A DNA stretch of 64,000 nt from Oceanobacillus alkalisoli (GCF_021556485.1 NZ_JAKGBW010000012.1:50517-114516), one strand, 5' to 3'. Positions 43,983 through 52,976 are shown, numbered from the stretch's first letter. Numbers and translations are program-made. The notes: generated from the letters alone by a model not told the origin.

Positions 43983-45380
43983 ATGAAAACGTTTATCACA
44001 GACGACTTTTTACTTTACAATGACACTGCCAGTGAGTTATATCATGACACGGCCAAGGATTTACCGATTATCGATTACCATAACCACTTGAACCAGTATG
44101 AGATTCTTGAGGACAAGAATTATGATAACTTAGCAGATGTTTGGTTAGGGGAAGACCATTATAAATGGCGTTTAATGCGTGCGAATGGGATTTCAGAAAG
44201 TTATATCACTGGAGACAAGCCTGCTTACGAGAAGTTCTTAGCTTGGTCTAAAACGGTTCCGCATGCAATTGGAAACCCGCTCTACCACTGGACCCACCTT
44301 GAATTATTACGTTATTTCGGTATCGATGAATTGTTAAATGAGAAATCTGCACCAGCAATTTGGGAAGCAGCGAATGCCAAATTAAAAACGCCTGATTTAT
44401 CGACAAGAGCTTTGCTGAAAAATAAAAAAGTCGAATTTGTTGGAACGACAGATGACCCGACAGATGATCTGAAAGCACACCAAGCTTTAGCGGAAACAGA
44501 TTACTCTGTTATGGTGTCTCCTTCCTTCCGACCAGATAAAGGTTTAGGTATTGAGAATGATGATTTCGTAGCTTGGGTGGAAAAGCTGGAAGCAGTAACA
44601 AACAGTTCGATTGAAAATTATGATGCGTTTTTACAAGCGCTAGAAAACCGTGTGAACTACTTTGATGAAAATGGCTGCCGCAGCTCGGATCATGGAATTA
44701 ATGTGATGTTTTATGAAGAGGCAACGAAAGATGAAGTCGCTCAAATCTTCGCGAAGCGCTTAAAAGGCGAGGTATTAACGGAGAAAGAAGTCGAGCAATT
44801 TAGAACATATACATTGGTAGTGTTAGGTGAACTTTATGCGGATAAAGGTTGGGTCATGCAGCTCCATATTAACCCGCTTCGTAACAACAGTACGCGCATG
44901 TTTAAACTAATAGGACCGGATGCCGGATTTGACTCTGTAGGTGATCATCTGCTTGCAAATAAATTATCGAACTTACTCGATGCAATGGATCTCAATAACA
45001 AGCTTCCGAAGACGGTTCTTTATAGCTTGAACGCACGCGATAACAATATAATTGCTGCAACGGCAGGGAATTTTCAGAGTGATGAAATACCAGGAAAGGT
45101 GCAATTCGGAACAGCTTGGTGGTTCAACGATACAATTGATGGAATGGAAGATCAGATGAAGACGTTAGCTAACTTCGGTTTAATCAGTAACTTCATCGGT
45201 ATGCTGACGGATTCCAGAAGCTTCTTATCCTTCCCGAGACATGAATATTTCCGCAGAATTTTATGTAATATTCTCGGAACTTGGGTTGAAGAAGAAAAAG
45301 CGCCGAAAGATATGGAATTATTAAGCACATATGTAAGAAATATCAGTTATGAAAATGCCAAACGTTACTTTCAACTTTGA
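43983..45380 (+). CDS. uxaC: Glucuronate/galacturonate isomerase
   Basis: Converts D-glucuronate to D-fructuronate and D-galacturonate to D-tagaturonate. 465 residues of the amidohydrolase-like family, with P-I-I-D-Y-H-N-H-L near residue 28 (metal-binding His pair), W-R-L-M-R-A-N-G near residue 61, T-T-D-D-P near residue 158 and M-Q-L-H-I-N-P-L-R-N-N near residue 300. Monocistronic between its own promoter region and a strong terminator. It supplies both entry points for uxaE. Confidence 0.96.
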   Translation: MKTFITDDFLLYNDTASELYHDTAKDLPIIDYHNHLNQYEILEDKNYDNLADVWLGEDHYKWRLMRANGISESYITGDKPAYEKFLAWSKTVPHAIGNPLYHWTHLELLRYFGIDELLNEKSAPAIWEAANAKLKTPDLSTRALLKNKKVEFVGTTDDPTDDLKAHQALAETDYSVMVSPSFRPDKGLGIENDDFVAWVEKLEAVTNSSIENYDAFLQALENRVNYFDENGCRSSDHGINVMFYEEATKDEVAQIFAKRLKGEVLTEKEVEQFRTYTLVVLGELYADKGWVMQLHINPLRNNSTRMFKLIGPDAGFDSVGDHLLANKLSNLLDAMDLNNKLPKTVLYSLNARDNNIIAATAGNFQSDEIPGKVQFGTAWWFNDTIDGMEDQMKTLANFGLISNFIGMLTDSRSFLSFPRHEYFRRILCNILGTWVEEEKAPKDMELLSTYVRNISYENAKRYFQL

Positions 45381-45412
45381 ACCTAAATAAAAAAGAAAAA
45401 AGCAATAGTTTT

Positions 45413-45459
45413 AACAAGCCTAAAGCATAAGAATCGATATGTTTAGGCTTGTTCTTTTT
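45413..45459 (+). terminator. Intrinsic terminator of uxaC
   Basis: AACAAGCCTAAA pairs with TTTAGGCTTGTT, followed by CTTTTTC. Confidence 0.85.
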
Positions 45460-45658
45460 CTTGGGTAATTTTAAAATTGACGACCATACAAGGAAGTGTT
45501 ATTCTAGAGATAGACATTAATTTACCCGTCAAACTAATTAAGTCTTCTTTTTTCATGCTGAATGAAAGGGATTTCAATGAATCCTTATAAAGTGTTTGCC
45601 ATAAGGGTATGAAGTAATAACAAGTTAAAAGAATATAAAAAATTGGAGGCGACAAAAG

Positions 45659-46927
45659 ATGAGTATTCTCCATGAATTGTTAAAGGATATTCCGATTCCA
45701 AAGATGGCTAAAGTGCGGCAAACCTTTAATGACACAAAAATTGAAGATGTGCCGGGAGCAATTCGAGCGGAATTGGACAAGGAAAAAGTTGCAGAATTCG
45801 TCAAACCTGGGATGGAAATTGCGCTTGCTGTTGGGAGCAGAGGGGTTGACCGACTTGTTGATATTACAAAAGTAACGGTTGACTTCTTAAAGGAACTTGG
45901 AGCGACTCCTTTTATCGTGCCGTCTATGGGAAGTCACGGGGGCGCAACAGCACTAGGGCAAAAGGCAGTACTTGAACACCTTGGTGTAACGGAGGGAACA
46001 GTAGGAGCAGAAATCCGTTCATCAATGGAAGTAATCAAAATCGATGAACTCGAGAATGGTCTGCCAGTTTATATCGATAAACTTGCTTCTGAAGCGGACG
46101 GAATTGTTGTCATTAACCGGATTAAACCGCATACCGCATTCCGAGGACCGGTTGAAAGTGGAATCATGAAGATGATTAGTATCGGTTTAGGGAAGCAAAA
46201 AGGTGCGGAAGCTTGTCATCAGATGGGCTTTAAGCACATGGCGGATAATATTCCGAAGATGGCTCGCGTTGCATTAGAGAAGATGCCGATTCTTTTTGCA
46301 GTAGCGACCGTAGAAAATCCATTTGATAAAGTAGCAGAAGTTGCTGTGATGAGGCCTGAAGACATTGAGGAGCGGGAAATTGAACTTCAGAAGAGGGCGA
46401 AGGAGTTGTTGCCGAAACTTCATTTCGATCAAATTGATGTATTGATCATTGATGAGATCGGCAAGAACATTAGTGGTGATGGGATGGATCCGAACATTAC
46501 GGGGAGATACCCGACGCCATATGCTCATGGCGGGCCAGATGTATCGAAAATGGCCGTTCTTGACTTAAGGTCAGAGTCAGAAGGAAATGCTAATGGGGTC
46601 GGAACAGCTGACTTTACAACCGAGCGGCTCGTTAATAAAATGGATCGACACGGAACATATGCGAATGGTCTAACATCAACTGTCGTCGGACCAACTCATA
46701 TTTCCACAACATTGGAAAACGACAAGCAAGCTTATCAAGCGGCGATCAAGACGTGTAACATTCTTGATTTTACAAAAGCAACAGTTGTTCGGATTACGAA
46801 CACGTTAGAGCTCGGCGAAATTGAAGTTTCAGAAACCCTTTTGGAACATGTGAATAAACATCCTGACCTTGAACAGGTATCGGATGTATATGAGCTTGAT
46901 TTTGATGAGAATGGTAATTTATTTTAG
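45659..46927 (+). CDS. LarA-family nickel-pincer-nucleotide epimerase homologue, probable D-gluconate/D-mannonate 2-epimerase
   Basis: A 422-residue protein of the lactate racemase superfamily. Visible features: N-terminal Lar_N domain with V-G-S-R-G-V-D-R and S-M-G-S-H-G-G-A-T (near residue 95), then N-R-I-K-P-H-T-A-F-R-G (near residue 160) and G-L-G-K-Q-K-G-A-E-A-C-H, where histidines and lysines hold the nickel cofactor in LarA. The operon partners are an SDR oxidoreductase and gluconokinase, not lactate genes. Two LarA homologues have been reported, as I recall, to be D-gluconate 2-epimerases; context makes that the best guess. Needs LarB/C/E for its cofactor; these are not in the window. 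Confidence 0.7.
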   Translation: MSILHELLKDIPIPKMAKVRQTFNDTKIEDVPGAIRAELDKEKVAEFVKPGMEIALAVGSRGVDRLVDITKVTVDFLKELGATPFIVPSMGSHGGATALGQKAVLEHLGVTEGTVGAEIRSSMEVIKIDELENGLPVYIDKLASEADGIVVINRIKPHTAFRGPVESGIMKMISIGLGKQKGAEACHQMGFKHMADNIPKMARVALEKMPILFAVATVENPFDKVAEVAVMRPEDIEEREIELQKRAKELLPKLHFDQIDVLIIDEIGKNISGDGMDPNITGRYPTPYAHGGPDVSKMAVLDLRSESEGNANGVGTADFTTERLVNKMDRHGTYANGLTSTVVGPTHISTTLENDKQAYQAAIKTCNILDFTKATVVRITNTLELGEIEVSETLLEHVNKHPDLEQVSDVYELDFDENGNLF

Positions 46928-46959
46928 GGTAGCATAAAAACAAAAGTGAGGGGACTATA

Positions 46960-47730
46960 TTGACTAATTTATTTGATTTAACAGGTAAAACAGTAGTCGC
47001 ATTTGGCGGGAATAGTACATTAGGAAGTGCAATCTCTAAAGGTTTAGTTGAACAAGGCGCACGTGTAGCGATTGTTGGACGTAACTTGGACACAGCTAAA
47101 GAAGTTGCTGAAGAAATTAAAGCAAACGGTGGGGAAGCAGAAGCATTTTACGGTGACGTAGCTAAGCTCGACACAATCTCCAAAGCTGCTGAAGAAATTG
47201 AAGAATGGGCAGGCGGCTGGGATATCTTATTGAATGCACCTGGCAGAAACAGTTCGACACCATTTTTTGAACTTACCCCGGAAGAATGGGATGGTATCAT
47301 GGATGTCAACTTAAAAGGAATCGTGTTCACGACACAATTGTTTGCTAAGAAAATGGTTGATCAAGGGAGAAAGGGAAGTATCATTAATATTTCTTCTGTA
47401 TCTTCTGATCCGCCATTATCACGTGTATTCACATACTCAGCATCTAAAGCGGGTATCAACAGTGTGACACAATACTTAGCTCGCGAGTTCGCGCCAAATG
47501 GTATTCGTGTGAACGCAATTATTCCTGGATTCTTCCCAGCGGAACAAAACCGTAAAATTTTAGATGATGAAAGAATTAGTGATATTATGCGCCATACACC
47601 AATGAACCGTTTTGGTGAAGCGGAAGAGTTAATTGGTGCAGCGGTTTACCTAGCATCTGATAAAGCATCTTCCTTCGTAACAGGTACATTCCTCCGTGTT
47701 GACGGTGGGTATGGAAGCATGACAATATAA
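46960..47730 (+). CDS. SDR-family oxidoreductase, probable D-mannonate oxidoreductase (fructuronate reductase)
   Basis: A 256-residue short-chain dehydrogenase: nucleotide-binding G-G-N-S-T-L-G near residue 16, N-A-P-G near residue 93 (an unusual replacement of N-A-A-G), catalytic S-S-V-S near 142 and Y-S-A-S-K near 156. The segment G-F-F-P-A-E-Q-N-R and H-T-P-M-N-R-F-G recall the YjmF/UxuB type of Bacilli, which reduce fructuronate to mannonate. TTG start behind AGTGAGGGG, 32 bp after the LarA homologue. Other sugar-acid substrates cannot be excluded. Confidence 0.75.
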   Translation: MTNLFDLTGKTVVAFGGNSTLGSAISKGLVEQGARVAIVGRNLDTAKEVAEEIKANGGEAEAFYGDVAKLDTISKAAEEIEEWAGGWDILLNAPGRNSSTPFFELTPEEWDGIMDVNLKGIVFTTQLFAKKMVDQGRKGSIINISSVSSDPPLSRVFTYSASKAGINSVTQYLAREFAPNGIRVNAIIPGFFPAEQNRKILDDERISDIMRHTPMNRFGEAEELIGAAVYLASDKASSFVTGTFLRVDGGYGSMTI

Positions 47731-47815
47731 TAAGAGTTAACGGACGACAGGGAGCGATAGAGACAGGTTTCCTCTCACGGAGGAAGACAAGCTCCTGACC
47801 CGGAAAGAGAGAAGA

Positions 47816-47852
47816 GGTTTTGAGGGAAGCGTATTCCTTCAAAACTTTTTTC
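47816..47852 (+). terminator. Intrinsic terminator after the SDR gene
   Basis: GGTTTTGAGGGAA pairs with TTCCTTCAAAACT, then six Ts. It may only attenuate, since gntK follows 87 bp later on the same strand. Confidence 0.8.
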
Positions 47853-47892
47853 CGTTCAATCATGATTAATGAAATGGTATACTTTTAAAAAA

Positions 47893-47921
47893 TGGGACAA
47901 CGCCTCTGACCCTGTGTCCCA
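47893..47921. repeat. TGGGACA hairpin repeat
   Basis: TGGGACA pairs with TGTCCCA around a 15-bp loop containing CGCCTCTGACCC. The GGGTCAGAGGCG loop sequence is, from memory, a recurring intergenic motif in Bacillaceae. It lies 18 bp before the gntK start. Confidence 0.5.
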
Positions 47922-47938
47922 TAATTATTGCTTAAAGG

Positions 47939-49432
47939 ATGAGGATTTTGAAGGGAAAATTAGTGGTTGGTTTAGATATAGGGACGACGAGTGCGAAGGC
48001 GGTTGTTTTTGATGCGAAAGGGAAGTTGTATGCGGAAGCGGAAGAGATGGTGACGACGCATTATCCGGAGTATGGTTACGCGGAGCAGGATCCGAAAGAG
48101 GTAGAAACTGCAGCAAGAAAGGTAATGCGGGATGTACTCGCTGCGGTTGATGAGGAGAAATATGAGCTTGTAGCTACTGGGCTTTGCACAGCGATGCATT
48201 CATTGATCTGTGTTGATGAAGTCGGAAATCCCTTATCAAAAATGCTGATATGGTCGGATGGCCGTGCGGGCGAACAGGCAGAAAGATTGCTGGATAGTGG
48301 TAAAGGTGATGAGATTTATTCACGGACGGGAACACCGATTCATCCGATGACTCCATTTACGAAGCTAATGTGGATGAAGGAAAATGAAGAACCTGCTTAT
48401 AAACAGGCGAAAAGTTTTATGACGATGAAGGAATATCTCGTATATCATTGGTTTGGTGAACGTGTGATTGATTACGCGATGGCATCATCTACCGGGATGT
48501 TTGATGTGAAGAACCAGGTATGGGATAAGGAAGCCTTAGAACTTGCAGGTGTTGAGGAATCCCAGCTCGCTCCCGTTGTTGAGCCGACTTATGAGTTGAC
48601 TGGGCTTATTCCTGAAGTGAAGGAAAGTCTAGGAGTTCCAGCTAACCATCGATTCATCATCGGTTCTGCAGATGGACAGCTTGCGAACCTTGGGAGTGGG
48701 GCAACGTCTCCCGGAGAGGTTAATATTTCTGTTGGGACGAGTGGTGCGATTCGTCAGTTCATCGACGGGGCGCCGATTAACGATAAGATGGAGACATTTA
48801 CTTATGCCTTCTCGAATGATACGTCGATTATTGGCGGACCGACGAATAATGGTGGTATCGTTCTGCAATGGTTCAAAGACCTGATTAAATTCCCAGGCAA
48901 CTTTACAGCTATTATTGAAACAGCAAAAGATGTTGAGCCAGGAGCGAATGGCATTCTCTTTTTACCATATGTAAACGGCGAACGTGCTCCATTATGGGTG
49001 CAGAAAACAGCTGGAAACTTCTATGGTCTGCAGGTGGAGCATACACAAGCAGAAGTAACCCGTGCGGTATTAGAGGGGATAGCGTTTAATATTTACCAAA
49101 TTAGCCAATCACTTGAAAAACTTGCCGGAGCACCGAAAAAAATTACGGTGAACGGTGGGCTGACGCGTTCTGAAATCTGGGTTCAGATTTTAGCTGATAT
49201 TTTCGGTGAGGATCTATACTTTTCAGAAACACACCATAATGCAGCGTGGGGTGCAGCATGGGTGGCACTTGTTGCGGCAGGTGAAGCGAAGGCTTTCCAA
49301 GATATTAAAGAGAATCTGCCGACGGAGAAGAAGATTACTGCAAATAAAGAAAATCACGAAGCTTATCAAAAGGTTTATAAGAAGTATGAGAAGCTTGCTG
49401 ATGCTGTTACTGTCTTATTTGATGAAATCTAA
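47939..49432 (+). CDS. gntK: Gluconokinase (FGGY family)
   Basis: Phosphorylates D-gluconate to 6-phosphogluconate. 497 residues: phosphate-1 motif G-L-D-I-G-T-T-S-A-K near residue 12, T-A-M-H-S-L-I near residue 83, the gluconokinase marker R-T-G-T-P-I-H-P-M near residue 123, and ATP-binding G-T-S-G near residue 262. The start is ATG 47939 or TTG 47948, the latter better spaced from GGATGAGGA. It produces the substrate of Gnd at 40821, linking the two operons; there is no gluconate permease nearby, suggesting that gluconate arises inside the cell. Confidence 0.92.
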   Translation: MRILKGKLVVGLDIGTTSAKAVVFDAKGKLYAEAEEMVTTHYPEYGYAEQDPKEVETAARKVMRDVLAAVDEEKYELVATGLCTAMHSLICVDEVGNPLSKMLIWSDGRAGEQAERLLDSGKGDEIYSRTGTPIHPMTPFTKLMWMKENEEPAYKQAKSFMTMKEYLVYHWFGERVIDYAMASSTGMFDVKNQVWDKEALELAGVEESQLAPVVEPTYELTGLIPEVKESLGVPANHRFIIGSADGQLANLGSGATSPGEVNISVGTSGAIRQFIDGAPINDKMETFTYAFSNDTSIIGGPTNNGGIVLQWFKDLIKFPGNFTAIIETAKDVEPGANGILFLPYVNGERAPLWVQKTAGNFYGLQVEHTQAEVTRAVLEGIAFNIYQISQSLEKLAGAPKKITVNGGLTRSEIWVQILADIFGEDLYFSETHHNAAWGAAWVALVAAGEAKAFQDIKENLPTEKKITANKENHEAYQKVYKKYEKLADAVTVLFDEI

Positions 49433-49449
49433 TCGAAGCTGCATAAAAG

Positions 49450-49483
49450 AACTGGCACCGTTCATTACGTCTGCCGGTTTTTT
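49450..49483 (+). terminator. Intrinsic terminator of gntK
   Basis: AACTGGCA pairs with TGCCGGTT (one wobble), followed by TTTTT. Confidence 0.7.
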
Positions 49484-49621
49484 GGAGATAGATAAGCGGG
49501 AATTCTTTCTTTTGCAGCAGCGCTACTAAAGCATTCGCCGTAAAGCATTGACGAATGTCAAGTTTTCTAATGATATACATAGAAATTATTCGGTACATGG
49601 GTTAAAATGTAAGTCACTACT

Positions 49622-49737
49622 AATGAATTTCATAATACGTATTTAATGCATCACCATCACCATATGTAGTTGAGTTGGTTCGTTCCCAACTACATACGGT
49701 GATGGGAAAGCCAACTTTGGTAATTATGAAATTCATT
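49622..49737 (-). repeat. 116-bp palindromic MITE-like repeat, copy 4 (inverted)
   Basis: Opposite orientation to the other four. Flanked by CACTAC on both sides (49615-49620 and 49738-49743), a clear target-site duplication. It ends 33 bp before the ATG of the next gene. Confidence 0.9.
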
Positions 49738-49770
49738 CACTACATATAAACTATAAAAGGAAGTCGAATC

Positions 49771-50445
49771 ATGCTCTATCGTGTCCAGTTGTTTAAATTT
49801 TTCACATCAATCTATGATCATATCTTTCGGATTAGACAAGCAGAAAGACTATCCAACGTAAGAAAAACTAGTACTCTATTGATTCTCGTTGCGGTACTTA
49901 TTTACGGGTGGATGGCTTATTTGGGAATCGGCAGCTCAATGCTTGCAGGAGGAGCCGCGGAGCTAAGTGCAACTGAATATGAAACGAGTAAATTATGGTT
50001 TGTCATTGGCAGAATGATTTATGGTGCTTTATTTGCTGCATTCATTCTTTTCATTCCCAGTCTGATTTTCTATTTAATTACGGAAATACCTTATGGAAAG
50101 CTCGTCATTATGCAGCAGGTTGTGCTCTCGGTTATGCTGATCGAAAGACTACTGTGGATTCCTCTTGCATTATTTGCGGGACTGGACTGGTTTGCATCAC
50201 CGCTCTCCTTTGGGATTATCGCTTCCTATATTACGGAAATGGATTGGTTTATTTATTTCTTTGGTGCAATCACATTGTTTCAATTTTGGATTATTTGGTT
50301 CCAATACCGGTTCTTACATACGCTTTCAGAAATCGGAAGCCGGACGTTATGGGCATTTATCTTGTTGCTCCATGTGCTCGGCTGGGTGCTTGCGGGAACC
50401 ATAGCATTCGCTGACTCTTATATGATAAGTGGGTGGTTTGAATGA
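49771..50445 (+). CDS. Five- to six-helix membrane protein, unknown function
   Basis: A 224-residue integral membrane protein, hydrophobic near residues 33-52, 75-100, 112-135, 150-180 and 190-215. The layout resembles Yip1-domain proteins but I see no diagnostic motif. It overlaps the HlyD-like gene by 4 bp (ATGA), so the two are translated together and probably form one complex. No ATPase is encoded nearby. Expressed from a promoter near or within MITE copy 4. Confidence 0.7.
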   Translation: MLYRVQLFKFFTSIYDHIFRIRQAERLSNVRKTSTLLILVAVLIYGWMAYLGIGSSMLAGGAAELSATEYETSKLWFVIGRMIYGALFAAFILFIPSLIFYLITEIPYGKLVIMQQVVLSVMLIERLLWIPLALFAGLDWFASPLSFGIIASYITEMDWFIYFFGAITLFQFWIIWFQYRFLHTLSEIGSRTLWAFILLLHVLGWVLAGTIAFADSYMISGWFE

Positions 50446-51731
50446 GAAAGAATCGCTTTATTCAATTAGGGATACTTGTGTTCATCGCGTTGAATTTACT
50501 TCTTGTATATTTAGACGATGAAGCACGAGTAGACAGAGTTTCTTACGTGAATAAATGGTCGGAAAGTGTGACTGCTGATTTAAAGAAAGAGTTGTATAAA
50601 CCAGTTGTCTTAGAGGCTGCAGATGAAGAAGAAATTTACTTTGACCGGACGGAGGGAGTCTTCCAGCAGTTCCTCGTTGCGGTTGGGGAAGAAGTAACAC
50701 CAGGTTCAAGTTTATTCACCTACCGAGTGGAAAATTATTATGAAACGGAATCAGATTTACTTCAGCAGATGGAACGTGTACAAGGGGAAATGGCAGCAAT
50801 TGAACAAGCGATATCTCAAATGGAGGCATATCATATTCCTGCGGATGAATTTAATCCAGCGAGCTCGGTTTTGATTACGGAAGAAGATATTTTCGTTGAA
50901 CTTCCAGAATCCCCGGTTGAAGCAGAACTAATGAAAGAACAATTCATTGCAGAGAAAGAGCAAGAATTAGCTGCGAAAACGACGGAATTAACGACAGTGG
51001 AAAATCAACTGTCAGAGCTCCGGGATACGGGTGACATGATTACATATGAAAGTCCTTTCGCAGGGAAAATAAAGCAGATTTCTACAGATCTCGGTAATCC
51101 TTTAATTGTTATCGAAAGTACGGATCTTCACGCAACAGGTGATTTAAGTGAAGCAGAGCGATTAGAAGTAGAGACAGGTATGCCCGCTATTTTACAGTTA
51201 GAAGAGACAGATGTTCTTTTAGAAGGTTCTGTTGATTCACTCGATGATTCTCCGGTCGAACTTGATGTGGAAAAAGAAAGTATTTACCCATTTACTGCAA
51301 ATTTCCCAGAAGATACGCCAGAGGAAGATGAAGAAGGTGAAGAAACAGAAACGGAAAAGGAAACTGGGGCCGAAATGGAATCAGAGTTATTACCAGGTTA
51401 TCACGGGACACTTACCATTACGCTGGAAGAATCGATGAATGCGACGACTATTTTTGATGGTGCTTTATTAAATGGGGGCGTATGGCAAATGACAAGTGCT
51501 GGGAAGCTGGAACAGAAAGCCGTTGAGACCGGGTTATATGAAGATAACCAGTTTGAAATAACTTCCGGGCTTGAAGTAGATACCTCACTAGCTGAAGGAC
51601 CTGTTCGCCAACTTAGAGAAGGGGCAACGTACATTACCCCGCTGAAATGGAGGCAGGTAACGAAGGAATCATTCCATATGAAGGAGAATGACTGGTTACA
51701 GCCATTTGTTAGTGGGTTATTATCCAGATAA
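50442..51731 (+). CDS. HlyD-like membrane-fusion/adaptor protein
   Basis: A 429-residue protein with one N-terminal anchor (residues 6-22). An extracytoplasmic biotinyl-lipoyl-like half-motif lies near residues 68-90, a coiled coil near 100-185 (glutamate/glutamine-rich), and the second half (Y-E-S-P-F-A-G-K-I-K-Q-I) near residue 205. An acidic insert rich in E and T (about residues 285-315) is unusual. Periplasmic-adaptor-like proteins in Firmicutes normally serve ABC exporters; here the only partner is the membrane protein upstream. Confidence 0.75.
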   Translation: MRKNRFIQLGILVFIALNLLLVYLDDEARVDRVSYVNKWSESVTADLKKELYKPVVLEAADEEEIYFDRTEGVFQQFLVAVGEEVTPGSSLFTYRVENYYETESDLLQQMERVQGEMAAIEQAISQMEAYHIPADEFNPASSVLITEEDIFVELPESPVEAELMKEQFIAEKEQELAAKTTELTTVENQLSELRDTGDMITYESPFAGKIKQISTDLGNPLIVIESTDLHATGDLSEAERLEVETGMPAILQLEETDVLLEGSVDSLDDSPVELDVEKESIYPFTANFPEDTPEEDEEGEETETEKETGAEMESELLPGYHGTLTITLEESMNATTIFDGALLNGGVWQMTSAGKLEQKAVETGLYEDNQFEITSGLEVDTSLAEGPVRQLREGATYITPLKWRQVTKESFHMKENDWLQPFVSGLLSR

Positions 51732-51773
51732 TATTTTCTTAACTATTACCGAATATCCTTCTATCTGTGGCAA

Positions 51774-51884
51774 TTATTCGAACTCAAACATGGACTCAAA
51801 TATATCTATAGGTGCATTCTGCGTATCTTCTACATTTACTAGAATTTGTTTCGTTAATTCAGCTGTTTTCCTTTTCGCTTTGAT
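51774..51884 (-). pseudogene. Short coding remnant of unknown origin
   Basis: An open minus-strand stretch of 36 codons reading K-A-K-R-K-T-A-E-L-T-K-Q-I-L-V-N-V-E-D and ending I-F-E-S-M-F-E-F-E. It has protein-like composition but no start codon or ribosome-binding site. Probably the tail of a deleted gene in the bacteriocin remnant area. Confidence 0.25.
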
Positions 51885-51937
51885 TTAGTCGATAGAATAA
51901 ATTCCCAATCGTTATAACATTGGTCTGGCAATAAAAA

Positions 51938-51990
51938 ACTAAACTGTGAAGTAAGATTCGTACGCTCTTTTACTTACACAGTTTAGTTTA
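51938..51990. terminator. Strong bidirectional terminator
   Basis: AAACTAAACTGTGAAGTAAG pairs with CTTACACAGTTTAGTTT with a small bulge. It terminates the minus-strand bacteriocin-like gene and perhaps readthrough from the adaptor gene. Confidence 0.8.
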
Positions 51991-52080
51991 CACTCACCAG
52001 CTAATGAGGAAATTGGTTTATTATTTTTAATGTACTCTTATATTTTAGTTCCAACTTCAAGTTAAGACTTTTTCACAAAA

Positions 52081-52762
52081 TTAGCATGCAGCTCCACTAG
52101 CAAGGGCACCACATAGTAATGTACATGCTGGATATCCCCCAGGTACACCAATTAAAGCTAGACACCCCAATGAACAAGAACCGCTAGTTGCCAAACCGCA
52201 ATAACCTTAAACTAGTAGCTGTCTCGATCAATTTCGCTTAGACTATTAGATTCTTCTACTTCTCCCTTTTCATTTAGTGTATTCTGCATTAGAATCTCTC
52301 CAGATTCACCATTATACTCAGTAATTACTAAATTGCCAAAAAAGTTTTCTGCTTCAGTCATTGTTGTTACCGAGTATACTTCTAAAGTATCTTTATCAAC
52401 TAATCCCAAAATTCCTATGTGTTCCTTGGAGTTATCTACCTTCGTTTGAACAATTACAATATCATTAGCAAAGGTATCATTTTCCGAGAGAGAAACTACT
52501 TGAGCCTCAGCTTGATTTCCATTCGCGTCTTTTCTGAGTAACTTCTTAGAAGAAGAAAGTTCTTTATAAATCTTATTTTCTTCAATAGCAGTTATATTTT
52601 TTCCATAGCATCACCAGATAAAATTTCGTCTTTTGGACTAGTTTTATTTTTGCTATCAACATTATTAGCGCTTACAGAATTTAGAGAAAATGAAATCGAC
52701 AACATCAGTATCATGGCTAAAGCGAATATTTTCTTTTGGCCCTTCTTTGAAATGTTCAAAAG
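52081..52762 (-). pseudogene. Degenerate halocin-C8-like secreted bacteriocin precursor
   Basis: Read on the minus strand from TTG 52762 (AGGAGAG upstream): a signal peptide M-N-I-S-K-K-G-Q-K-K-I-F-A-L ending S-V-S-A. A frameshift in a run of six As (about 52605) precedes a propeptide through E-I-D-R-D-S-Y, which stops at TAG near 52212. A further indel lies before a cysteine-rich core, Y-C-G-L-A-T-S-G-S-C-S-L-G-C and A-C-T-L-L-C ending A-A-C at 52084. The layout of signal, long propeptide and Cys/Gly/Ala-rich core resembles halocin C8-like bacteriocins. Three lesions make it inactive unless they are sequence errors. Confidence 0.6.
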
Positions 52763-52976
52763 ATCACTCTCCTATAATTTTTATTTAGTAAAAAAATATA
52801 TAACTAAACTATCTCCCTTTTCTATTTCTTGGAAATATAAAAATTAATGTATACTTACCATATTTTAATATACTCTTACTATTTTTACGGAAAAATGTAA
52901 AGACATCTTTACTTTTTTCTGTAATATGATATAAATCTAAATAAAACTTCAAATTTTATAGGAGGAGGGATAATGT

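Noticed and set aside
45443-45673. Minus-strand open frame of 76 codons between uxaC and the LarA homologue
   Set aside because: It overlaps the uxaC terminator and the promoter and start of the LarA homologue, has no ribosome-binding site and matches no family; at best a remnant.
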